This document shows, one piece after another, positions 1-5,078 of a DNA stretch of 5,078 bases (its first letter is position 1; every line of letters begins with the position of its first letter). The notes below the pieces were generated by a model. It was not told the origin of the DNA, searched no databases, and saw nothing but the letters and a program-made list of their open reading frames with translations. The position numbers were made by a program, and so were the translations under genes. Origin of the DNA: JAOTYV01 sp041557595 (GTDB lineage Bacteria > Pseudomonadota > Alphaproteobacteria > UBA8366); contig JBFFGE010000255.1 of assembly GCA_041557595.1 (NCBI GenBank), positions 1 through 5,078 on the forward strand, written 5' to 3'.

Positions 1-2
1 AA

Positions 3-92
3 AAACGGCGCTATGTCGAAAAACGGCACCGTATCGAGAAGCGCCGCCATGTCGAATATCGGCGCCGAGCCGAGCATCGGCAGCATTTCATA
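3..92 (+). repeat. Degenerate 18-bp tandem repeat encoding a basic hexapeptide (five visible copies)
   Basis: The copies are at 3-20, 21-38, 39-56, 57-74 and 75-92. They read KRRYVE, KRHRIE, KRRHVE, YRRRAE and HRQHFI. Second-position Arg is kept in all five, and final Glu in four. Several differences between copies are synonymous in this frame (AAA/AAG, CGG/CGC, GAA/GAG), which supports this as the coding frame. The array may continue to the left of the window. Confidence 0.75.
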
Positions 93-578
93 CGGGACCG
101 TCGCGATCGCAAGCATTACCGGCGCGTCCATCGTGCGAAGATAATCGACTATGGCCGGCATCGCCGGGTAAAGAAGGTCGTGATCGTCGAGCCGCGCAGG
201 CGGTACCGCGATGTCTGGGTGCACCGGCGATATGGTCATCGCTATCACGGCTACGGCCATCACCACGATGACCATCATGCCTATCAATGGCTGGCCTTCA
301 CCGCGATTACCCTGGGCGTGCTCGACTATATGTCCGTGACGCAGCAGCGGGCCCATGAATCGGCGCAGATCACCGCCACCAGCGCGCCGATCGGCCAGTC
401 CATCCGTTGGAACGACAACGGTCTCCAGGGTAGCGTCACCGCGACCCGCGAAGGCACCAGCAGCAGCGGCCGCTATTGCCGGGAATTCCGCCAGGCCGTG
501 ACGATTGGCGGCAAGGTCGAGGAATCCTACGGCACCGCCTGTCGCCAACCGGACGGCGCCTGGGAGATCATGCCGTAA
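3..578 (+). CDS. Partial: basic His/Arg-rich envelope protein with C-terminal 17 kDa surface-antigen domain (5' end outside window)
   Basis: The frame is open from the left edge to the TAA at 576-578, giving 191 visible codons, so the start and any signal peptide are outside the window. Numbering from base 3: residues 1-30 are five degenerate basic hexapeptides; residues 31-73 remain Arg/Lys-rich; residues 74-92 are His-rich, with eight His; residues 96-109 are a short hydrophobic stretch (WLAFTAITLGVLDY); a polar linker follows. Residues about 135-189 resemble the 17 kDa surface-antigen family (17kDa_Anti_2 / RT0821-Lpp0805 type): a Trp-Asn start, GSVTATREGT, GRYCREF, VTIGGK, and YGTACRQPDGAW with two conserved Cys (159 and 180). 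The family is envelope-associated, with no known enzymatic role. A GTG at 180 could start a 132-residue version, but its purine-rich AAGAAGG is only about 2 nt away and the basic composition runs unbroken upstream, so I prefer the longer frame. The family call comes from recalled motifs. Confidence 0.8.
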   Translation, partial: KRRYVEKRHRIEKRRHVEYRRRAEHRQHFIRDRRDRKHYRRVHRAKIIDYGRHRRVKKVVIVEPRRRYRDVWVHRRYGHRYHGYGHHHDDHHAYQWLAFTAITLGVLDYMSVTQQRAHESAQITATSAPIGQSIRWNDNGLQGSVTATREGTSSSGRYCREFRQAVTIGGKVEESYGTACRQPDGAWEIMP

Positions 579-604
579 TAGTCTGGATTATATAAAGAAA
601 CAGG

Positions 605-642
605 ATGGTCGGCCGGTTGTTTACCGCGCCGGCCATTCTTTT
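605..642 (+). terminator. Rho-independent terminator between convergent genes, possibly bidirectional
   Basis: Bases 605-617 pair with 623-636 around a 5-nt loop (TGTTT). This gives a stem of about 13 bp with one wobble pair and one bulged C at 627. The plus-strand tail is TTCTTTT (636-642), a good match to an intrinsic terminator for the gene ending at 578. On the minus strand the same stem is followed by CCTGTTTCTTTATA, so it may also end transcription of the CaiB-family gene whose stop is at 680-682. Placement 27 nt past one stop and about 38 nt past the other suits a shared convergent terminator. Confidence 0.8.
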
Positions 643-679
643 GAGCAGCCGCTCTGCCGGCTTGGCGACGATGGTGCGC

Positions 680-1888
680 CTATTTGCGGCGCGCTTCCAC
701 CAAAATACCCTGTTCCGCCAGCGCCGCGATCTGATCCTCGCCGAAGCCATGCTGCGCCAGGATTTGGCGCCCGTGTTCGCCGAATTTGGGCGGCGTGCTG
801 CGCACCGAGCCCGGCGTCCGGGAGAATTTGATCGGGATCCCGGTCATCTTGTACCAGCCCCGCTCGACCGCCATTTCCCGGTATTTGGTGTGCTTGGCGG
901 CCATCACCTGCGCCGTATCCAGCACGGGTCCCGCCGGGACGCCCGATTTTAGCAGCTGCTCGCAGACCTCCTCGCCATCGCGTTTCGCCAGAAGCGCGGT
1001 GATCGTCCCGGTCAATTCCTCCCGGTGCTCCAACCGGCCGCCGTTGTCCTTGTAGCGGGCGTCGTCCGCGACTTCGGGCGCGCCCAACACCGTACAAAAA
1101 CGTTGGAATGCCCTGTTATTGCCCGCCCCCACGAAGATATCGACGGTCTTGGTATGGAACCGGTCGTACGGCACCACATTGGTATGCTGGTTGCCGGTCA
1201 ATCCCGGAGTCTTGCCGGACAGGTAGTAATTCGGCACATGCGGATGCATCAATGAGAGCGCGCAGTCATAGAGCGTCATGTCAACGAATTGCCCCAATCC
1301 CGAACGGGTCCGCTCTTGCAGCGCCATCAGAATCGAAATCGCGCTGTACAGCCCGGTCCCCATATCGACCATCGCCAACCCGACCCGCGTGGGCCCGGCA
1401 TCGGGGGCGCCATTGACACTGAACCATCCGGCCATCGCCTGAATGATCGCATCGTAGCCGGGATACCCGCCCAGCGGACCATCGGCGCCATAGCCGCTGA
1501 TCCGGCAATGGATGAGAGAGGGAAAGCGGTCCTTCAAAGTGTCCTCGTAACCCAGCCCCCAGCGCTCCATCGTGCCGGTCTTCAGGTTCTCGATCAGGAC
1601 ATCCGCCTCCTCCAGTAACCGGAACAACACGTCCCGGCCTTCGGGCACCGTCAAATCGAGTCCGATCGAACGCTTGTTCCGGTTGACGCCGATGAAATAG
1701 GAGGCATCGCCCTCGTGAAACGGTGGTCCCCAATCGCGCACCTCGTCACCTTGCGGCGGTTCGACCTTAAGGACTTCCGCCCCGTGATCCGCCAAAACCT
1801 GCGTGCAATAGGGGCCGCCCAGAACGCGGGTCATATCGACAACCTTGATCCCCGCAAGTGCGCCCATCGAACCGTTCTTATCGCTCAT
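680..1888 (-). CDS. Family III (CaiB/BaiF) CoA-transferase
   Basis: This is a 402-residue cytoplasmic protein, within the usual 380-430 range. Family III enzymes move CoA from a donor thioester to a carboxylic acid through an aspartyl intermediate and act as interlocked dimers. Visible family features in order: VVDMTRVLGGPYCTQ (16-30) and GAEVLKVEPPQGDEVRDW (36-53) in the N-terminal Rossmann-like part; NRNKRSIGLDL (69-79); DVLIENLKTGTMERWGL (96-112); ISGYGADGPL (130-139); PGYDAIIQAMAGW (143-155). Asp175 in VDMGTGLY is the expected catalytic Asp (position 169 in formyl-CoA transferase and CaiB). The C-terminal part has SGVPAGPVLD (315-324). The ATG at 1888 follows a weak purine-rich site (AAGAAAGAA, 8 nt spacing); the Met at residue 8 is a possible alternative start. 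It is the last gene of the minus-strand block, 59 nt after the CoA-transferase A-like gene. Family certain, substrate unknown: donor and acceptor cannot be read from sequence in this family. Confidence 0.93.
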   Translation of the reverse strand: MSDKNGSMGALAGIKVVDMTRVLGGPYCTQVLADHGAEVLKVEPPQGDEVRDWGPPFHEGDASYFIGVNRNKRSIGLDLTVPEGRDVLFRLLEEADVLIENLKTGTMERWGLGYEDTLKDRFPSLIHCRISGYGADGPLGGYPGYDAIIQAMAGWFSVNGAPDAGPTRVGLAMVDMGTGLYSAISILMALQERTRSGLGQFVDMTLYDCALSLMHPHVPNYYLSGKTPGLTGNQHTNVVPYDRFHTKTVDIFVGAGNNRAFQRFCTVLGAPEVADDARYKDNGGRLEHREELTGTITALLAKRDGEEVCEQLLKSGVPAGPVLDTAQVMAAKHTKYREMAVERGWYKMTGIPIKFSRTPGSVRSTPPKFGEHGRQILAQHGFGEDQIAALAEQGILVEARRK

Positions 1889-1905
1889 GCGTCGTGTTCT
1901 TTCTT

Positions 1906-1932
1906 ATGATTTGATGGCGTCCGATAAATCAT
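1906..1932. promoter_or_regulatory. Inverted repeat upstream of the CaiB-family gene (candidate operator or 5' hairpin)
   Basis: ATGATTT (1906-1912) and AAATCAT (1926-1932) form a perfect 7-bp inverted repeat with a 13-nt spacer. The half-site centres are 20 bp apart, about two helical turns. It is AT-rich in a GC-rich region and directly abuts the probable ribosome-binding site (1897-1905) of the CaiB-family gene. A dimeric repressor site is one reading, an mRNA hairpin another. No recognisable promoter boxes were found beside it. Confidence 0.35.
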
Positions 1933-1947
1933 GCGGCCGTATTCTCG

Positions 1948-2547
1948 TCAATCCGCCGCCAGGCGCTGATAGACGTGATTACGAAGATAGGCCTGAATTC
2001 CGTCTTCGGTCTCCGCGGCGTGCCCATAGAGCGCCAGATGCGCCTCGTCAGCCTCGTACGCTCCGGGAAGACCAAGCGGCCACGACCCCATTGGCGCCTC
2101 CGCCAACGCGATGTTCTGCGCGGCGGGAAGCGTCTTTGCGGCAGTGGAGCTGCCGGTCCCCGGATTTTCCGCCACACAGACCTCATAGGTCGCGGCAATC
2201 GCGTCGGCAGCCTGCGCCAACGCCTTGAGATGCGTCATGTCGCCAATCCAGACATTGCCGTGACGATCCACCTTGCCGACATGAAAGATCGCGACGTCGA
2301 CACGCCGGTCCAGGAATGGAAGTCCCGCACCGCGGCCCAGCTCGATGCATCCGGCCCCCATCAGGAGACCGAGTTGGATGCCCGGCCGGTGCGCGCCGAC
2401 CAAGCGGAGGCCGCGGACGCCCCGCTGAATGGCGCGTCGCATCAACGCCATGGAACATCCTCCCGCATCCTCCTCCGGAACAGCGATGGTTGCGCCGTCG
2501 GGAATGCGATCCACCAGCCCGTCGAGATCGGTAAAGATCGCCGTCAC
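1948..2547 (-). CDS. Shortened CoA-transferase subunit A-like protein (glutaconate CoA-transferase GctA type)
   Basis: This 199-residue protein resembles the A subunit of class I CoA-transferases (PF01144; GctA/IpdA-like proteins often labelled CoA synthetase). Visible matches: the N-terminal IPDGATIAVPEE (15-26) and LMRRAIQRGVRGLRLVG (35-51), GLLMGAGCIE (60-69), VDVAIFHVGKVDRHGNVWIG (83-102), and the C-terminal block GSWPLGLPGAYEADEAHLALY (154-174) through YLRNHV (187-192). Relatives I remember are about 260-320 residues; the stretch normally between GAGC and the DVAxxH segment (substrate-pocket part of the fold) is reduced to a few residues around GAGLPFL (73-79). The frame is intact, so this is either a compact subfamily or an in-frame deletion. 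The GTG start overlaps the cupin stop (GTGA) and lacks a clear ribosome-binding site, which suggests translational coupling. No subunit B, which carries the catalytic Glu in this class, is in the window. Activity as a CoA-transferase is therefore doubtful. Confidence 0.75.
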   Translation of the reverse strand: MTAIFTDLDGLVDRIPDGATIAVPEEDAGGCSMALMRRAIQRGVRGLRLVGAHRPGIQLGLLMGAGCIELGRGAGLPFLDRRVDVAIFHVGKVDRHGNVWIGDMTHLKALAQAADAIAATYEVCVAENPGTGSSTAAKTLPAAQNIALAEAPMGSWPLGLPGAYEADEAHLALYGHAAETEDGIQAYLRNHVYQRLAAD

Positions 2548-2936
2548 GTGGAATTACCCGCGAGCGGCACCTCGTCCCGCGGCCCCAAGGGCGGGCTGTA
2601 TAGAACCAGTGCCCGCAATGCCGTCTTTCCCTTGGTGTATACCGCGTGCTTGAGCTTCGGCGGAATCCGCACCACCGTTCCGGGACCGCACTCTACGGCG
2701 GGATCGTCGCCGAGAATGACGTCGGCCACCCCGTCGAGGATGTAGATCACCTGATGCTCCGTCTCGTGATGATGCGGCGACGCCTCGCCGCCCGGCTGAA
2801 CCACGCCCAAATTCATTTCGAATGCGCCGCAGAACGCCTTGTCGATCAGCCGGACATTGACTGTTCCTTCATGGCCGGGCGGCACATAGGCCGCCATATC
2901 GCCTTCATGCTGAATCAACGCTGATGTGTCGGTCAT
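2544..2936 (-). CDS. Small single-domain cupin protein
   Basis: This is a 130-residue cytoplasmic protein with one conserved beta-barrel (cupin_2) domain. Cupin motif 1 is at residues 49-69: GG, then HHH at 55-57, E60/H61, then QVIYILDG. Motif 2 is at about 85-97: G85, PP at 92-93 and H97. These His/Glu residues are the expected ligands for one divalent metal. The ligand Glu is either E60 or replaced by H61, depending on alignment. The frame stays open to an ATG at 2966, but ATG 2936 is preferred because it has GGAGG at 9-nt spacing and skips an Arg-rich, cupin-unlike N-terminus. The stop overlaps the next gene's GTG by 4 nt. Small cupins of this type are found as isomerases, dioxygenases, ligand-binding regulators or accessory proteins; nothing here decides between these. 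The neighbours suggest a role in organic-acid metabolism. Confidence 0.88.
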   Translation of the reverse strand: MTDTSALIQHEGDMAAYVPPGHEGTVNVRLIDKAFCGAFEMNLGVVQPGGEASPHHHETEHQVIYILDGVADVILGDDPAVECGPGTVVRIPPKLKHAVYTKGKTALRALVLYSPPLGPRDEVPLAGNST

Positions 2937-2945
2937 GGGCTGTCG

Positions 2946-2950
2946 CCTCC
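2946..2950 (-). promoter_or_regulatory. Ribosome-binding site of the cupin gene
   Basis: The minus strand reads GGAGG here, 9 nt before the ATG at 2936. It is the best Shine-Dalgarno match in the leader and is the reason for choosing that start over the ATG at 2966. Confidence 0.75.
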
Positions 2951-2954
2951 GTCT

Positions 2955-2970
2955 CTGGATTTCCATCCAG
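2955..2970. promoter_or_regulatory. Inverted repeat in the cupin gene leader (candidate operator or RNA hairpin)
   Basis: CTGGAT (2955-2960) and ATCCAG (2965-2970) form a perfect 6-bp inverted repeat around TTCC, 4 nt upstream of the cupin ribosome-binding site. As RNA it would be a small hairpin next to the site; as DNA it could be a compact operator. A weak promoter-like pair (TTACCG, 17 nt, TAAGAC on the minus strand, about 2975-3000) lies just upstream, which would put this repeat near the transcription start. That promoter is too weak to call on its own. Confidence 0.3.
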
Positions 2971-3005
2971 TCTTAGCAGCAATCGACGCTATCGGTAAGG
3001 GACGC

Positions 3006-3090
3006 AAAACCGGACGAACGCCCGCAAACGCAACGGCCGGACCTCTCGCAGGGCCCGGCCGTGTTGCAGCGTTCCAAAGGACCGGAACGC
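3006..3090 (-). terminator. Cluster of hairpins after dctM, possible terminator or attenuator
   Basis: Reading the minus strand after the dctM stop there are three successive hairpins. The first is a perfect 7-bp stem (3084-3090 with 3069-3075, 8-nt loop). The second is an interrupted stem (3055-3060 with 3035-3040, extended by 3063-3067 with 3030-3034 across a 2-nt bulge and by an inner CCT/AGG). The third is a 5-bp stem (3020-3024 with 3011-3015) followed by TTTT (3006-3009). The first two lack a proper U-tract and the third stem is short with a wobble pair, so termination may be partial. This gap divides the transporter genes from the cupin and CoA-transferase genes. Confidence 0.4.
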
Positions 3091-3106
3091 GGAACGAAAG
3101 GCCGCG

Positions 3107-4417
3107 CTAGTTCGCCCCGGCGCCCAGCAGGCTCGGCAGCCAGGTGATGATCTCCGGAAAGGCGATGAACAAGGCCACGGTGGCGACATCGGCGCCGAAG
3201 AAGGGCGCAATGCCGCGGAACACTTCGCCCAGCGGTATATCCGGCCGGACCGAGTGCACCACGTAACAGTTCAATCCGACCGGCGGAGTGATGAGGCACA
3301 CCTCGCACATCTTGACCACGATGATGCCGAACCAGACCGCGTCATAGCCGAGCGCGATCACCGCCGGATATACGACCGGCAGGGTCAGCAACAGCATGCC
3401 AATGGCATCCATGAACATGCCGAGTACCGCATAGCCGAGCAGGATCATGATCATGATCACGACAGGCGGGAATGGCAGGGTGATGATCCATTCGGCGAAA
3501 GCCTGCGGCAGGCCGGCGAAGCCGAGGAAGCGCACGAAGATCAGGATGCCCCAGATCAAGGCAAAGATCATGACCGTCAACTTGGCGGTCTCGAGCAACG
3601 CCTCCTGCAGATTGCCCAATTTCATGCCGCGGAACATCGCGATCACGAACACAACGAAAGCGCCAAGCGCGCCGGCTTCGGTCGGCGTCGCCTTGCCCGA
3701 ATACATCGAGTAGAAAATGATGCCGACAACCAGCACGATCGGCGTTACCGGCGGCAGGGTCTTGAGCCGATACGAGAGCGGCGGCGATTTCACCGGCCGG
3801 CCCTGGCTCGGATCGATCATGCATTGACCGATAATCAGGATCGCGTAGATCAGCGCCGAAACCACACCCGGCAGGAAACCCGCCAGGATCAAGGCGCCAA
3901 CCGATTGCTCGACGATGATCGCATAGATCACAAGAATGGCGCTGGGTGGTATGAGCGAGGCCAATGGTCCCCCCGCCGCCACCACACCGGCGGAAAGCTG
4001 CTTGCTGTATCCTTGTTCGAGCATGTGGGGAATGGCGACGCGGCTGAACACCGCCGCGGTTGCCGTGCTGGCGCCCGACACCGCCGCAAAACCTGCCGTC
4101 GCGAAGACCGTCGCCACGGCCAGCCCGCCCGGCACCCATCCGAACCACGCTTTCGCCGCGTTGAACAACGCATGGGTCAGGCCTGCGTGATAGGCAATGA
4201 AGCCGATGAGGATAAACATCGGCAGAACGCTCAAGGCATAGTTGACGGCCTTGGAATGCGGGATTGTACCGACAATTCCGGCGCCCGCGTCCCAACCGAT
4301 GATCGCGACGACGCCGAGCAAGCCCGTGATCGCCGCGGCCGCATACACCCGCACACCGACGAACACCATGCATAGCAGGAGGACAGTTCCGATGATACCG
4401 ACTGTAAGTTCATCCAT
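3107..4417 (-). CDS. dctM: TRAP transporter large permease subunit (DctM family)
   Basis: This 436-residue inner-membrane protein is about the usual DctM length (425-440). It is the ion-coupled transport subunit of a tripartite ATP-independent periplasmic importer, normally Na+-driven, taking substrate from a DctP binding protein. It is hydrophobic throughout, with many membrane segments. Family motifs: SGASTATAA (114-122), GGPLASLIPPS (149-159), PTEAGALGAF (245-254), GMFMDAIGMLLLTLP (333-347) and ITPPVGLN (376-383). The Ser/Thr/Gly-rich stretches match those forming Na+ and substrate sites in the elevator domain of studied homologues. The ATG at 4417 shares one base with the dctQ stop (TAATG), and AGGGGAG sits 9 nt upstream inside dctQ, so the two are co-transcribed and probably coupled. 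TRAP substrates are usually carboxylates, but the substrate is set largely by DctP, which is not seen here. Confidence 0.96.
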   Translation of the reverse strand: MDELTVGIIGTVLLLCMVFVGVRVYAAAAITGLLGVVAIIGWDAGAGIVGTIPHSKAVNYALSVLPMFILIGFIAYHAGLTHALFNAAKAWFGWVPGGLAVATVFATAGFAAVSGASTATAAVFSRVAIPHMLEQGYSKQLSAGVVAAGGPLASLIPPSAILVIYAIIVEQSVGALILAGFLPGVVSALIYAILIIGQCMIDPSQGRPVKSPPLSYRLKTLPPVTPIVLVVGIIFYSMYSGKATPTEAGALGAFVVFVIAMFRGMKLGNLQEALLETAKLTVMIFALIWGILIFVRFLGFAGLPQAFAEWIITLPFPPVVIMIMILLGYAVLGMFMDAIGMLLLTLPVVYPAVIALGYDAVWFGIIVVKMCEVCLITPPVGLNCYVVHSVRPDIPLGEVFRGIAPFFGADVATVALFIAFPEIITWLPSLLGAGAN

Positions 4418-5076
4418 TATTCAGCACTCCCCTGCGGCACAACGGTTTTCTCGTCAGGCTCCTTATCCGCGCCGCTTACGCGGATTTCGTGTTGCGCCAG
4501 ATCGTCGACGGTTTCGATTATCGGAATTGCCAATGGAACGGCGTTGGGATTTGCAAACAGGCGGAAGAAACCGACCAGATTCAAGATCAGGCGGATCATT
4601 AGCAACGAGAAGGCAAAGGGTACGAGCAATTTAGACGGCCACAGGATGAAATCGCCATCGATGGTGCTGTCGCCGAGTTGGAAGGCGCGCAGAAAATGCG
4701 TGTATCCGTAGTACATCAGGATTCCGATGATCGCCATCGCGACAAGAGTGCCGAAGATTTCAAACCCGTAGAAGGTTCGGCCGGTGAAGCGCTTGAGGAT
4801 GATTTCCATCCGGACATGCCCGCCCAACTTCTGGCAATAGGCAATGCCGAGAAAGCAAAACACGCCCATCATGATCTCGATTACGTCGACATAGGACGGG
4901 ACCGGACGGTTGAAGACGGTTCGTCCGACAACCTGGATAACCCCCAGGAACATCACGAGGAAGATCACGACTCCCGCAATAAAATTGAAGAAACTCTCGA
5001 TCTTGAAGAAACCTTCATCGAGCTTGGAAAGCCTTTCCTCCCCTGGAGACAGGTCTACCGTGTCATTCATCGCCAT
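4417..5076 (-). CDS. dctQ: TRAP transporter small permease subunit (DctQ family); 5' end at window edge
   Basis: This 219-residue inner-membrane protein is the small partner of DctM. Four membrane segments are visible at about 29-50, 63-82, 104-124 and 148-172. The family's typical region after the first segment is present: VIQVVGRTVFNRPVPSYVDV (46-65), then GIAYCQKLGGHVRMEIIL (77-94), with the usual small-Arg-x-x-His-Val-like pattern reduced to GGHVRM. A hydrophilic, acid-rich tail of about 45 residues follows the last segment, which makes the protein longer than the common 160-190. The start is uncertain: ATGs are at 5076 and 5070, only 2 nt of upstream sequence is available, and no ribosome-binding site can be judged, so translation could also begin beyond the window. 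It leads directly into dctM with a 1-nt overlap. A dctP gene is expected upstream, outside the window. Confidence 0.92.
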   Translation of the reverse strand: MAMNDTVDLSPGEERLSKLDEGFFKIESFFNFIAGVVIFLVMFLGVIQVVGRTVFNRPVPSYVDVIEIMMGVFCFLGIAYCQKLGGHVRMEIILKRFTGRTFYGFEIFGTLVAMAIIGILMYYGYTHFLRAFQLGDSTIDGDFILWPSKLLVPFAFSLLMIRLILNLVGFFRLFANPNAVPLAIPIIETVDDLAQHEIRVSGADKEPDEKTVVPQGSAE

Positions 5077-5078
5077 GG

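Noticed and set aside
1..144. Plus-strand frame 1 open to TAA at 142-144, giving a Ser/Gly/Ala-rich peptide, also with period six
   Set aside because: The 18-bp repeat is periodic in any frame. Between-copy differences are synonymous in frame 3 (AAA/AAG, GAA/GAG) but change residues in frame 1, and frame 3 runs on into the conserved surface-antigen domain.
580..600. AT-rich TATATAA stretch resembling a -10 box
   Set aside because: No matching -35 box or suitable downstream start on either strand; it lies just before the terminator and is better seen as the minus-strand T-rich tail.
621..1733. Shifted minus-strand frames of 150-160 codons within the CaiB-family gene
   Set aside because: They overlap a full-length CaiB/BaiF frame with intact motifs and have Arg/Gly/Pro-rich shadow composition.
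1975..2745. Plus-strand open frame of 256 codons across the A-like and cupin genes
   Set aside because: It spans two overlapping minus-strand genes with recognisable families, shows no domain of its own, and is a typical GC-rich antisense shadow.
2937..2966. N-terminal extension of the cupin from ATG 2966
   Set aside because: It would translate the GGAGG site and half of the inverted repeat into an Arg-rich leader; the ATG at 2936 has the well-placed ribosome-binding site.
3443..3459. GATCAT hexanucleotide repeat, palindromic
   Set aside because: It sits inside dctM and encodes alternating Ile/Met in a membrane segment; three units are explained by the protein sequence.
3342..4373. Second long minus-strand frame inside dctM
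   Set aside because: It is a shifted frame of the same strand; Arg/Gly-rich, without family motifs, whereas the DctM frame carries all the TRAP motifs.
3254..4375. Long plus-strand open frame (373 codons) opposite dctM
   Set aside because: It lies antisense to a clear DctM gene; its Asp/His/Arg/Gln-rich composition is what the complement of a hydrophobic, GC-rich coding frame gives, and it has no recognisable domain.

Overview
The window looks like an alphaproteobacterial chromosome segment. It is GC-rich (around 60% by eye) with a strong G/C bias at third codon positions. The gene families fit Rhodospirillales-like or related Alphaproteobacteria: a Rickettsia 17 kDa-type surface-antigen domain, a TRAP transporter and class III CoA-transferases. 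That assignment is inference; there is no rRNA or other marker here. Nothing indicates a phage, IS element, CRISPR array or tRNA.

Layout. At the left edge is the 3' part of a plus-strand gene (ending at 578) for a basic, His/Arg/Tyr-rich envelope protein with a C-terminal 17 kDa surface-antigen domain. It converges with a block of five minus-strand genes, and a strong hairpin with a T-rich tail (605-642) lies between them, probably ending transcription from both sides. In transcription order (right to left) the minus-strand genes are: TRAP small permease dctQ (4417-5076), TRAP large permease dctM (3107-4417, 1-nt overlap with dctQ), a 170-nt gap with several hairpins, a small cupin (2544-2936), a shortened CoA-transferase subunit A-like protein (1948-2547, 4-nt GTGA overlap with the cupin gene), a 59-nt gap with an inverted repeat, and a family III (CaiB/BaiF) CoA-transferase (680-1888). 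No gene-free stretch exceeds 300 bases.

How the genes may work together. DctQ and DctM form the membrane part of a Na+-dependent TRAP importer, usually for carboxylates; the binding protein DctP is not in the window and probably lies beyond the right edge or elsewhere. A CaiB-type CoA-transferase would activate a carboxylic acid as its CoA ester. The cupin could be a small metal-dependent enzyme or a sensor. The likely reading is an uptake-and-CoA-activation module for an unidentified organic acid. The substrate cannot be told from sequence.

Oddest points: (1) the subunit A-like protein is only 199 residues, appears to lack a central block of the family fold, and has no subunit B beside it; (2) the left-edge protein carries a degenerate 18-bp tandem repeat encoding a basic hexapeptide; (3) compact inverted repeats sit directly upstream of the ribosome-binding sites of the cupin and CaiB genes. 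I did not find a clearly new system here; the window is mostly ordinary metabolic and transport genes with some unusual details.
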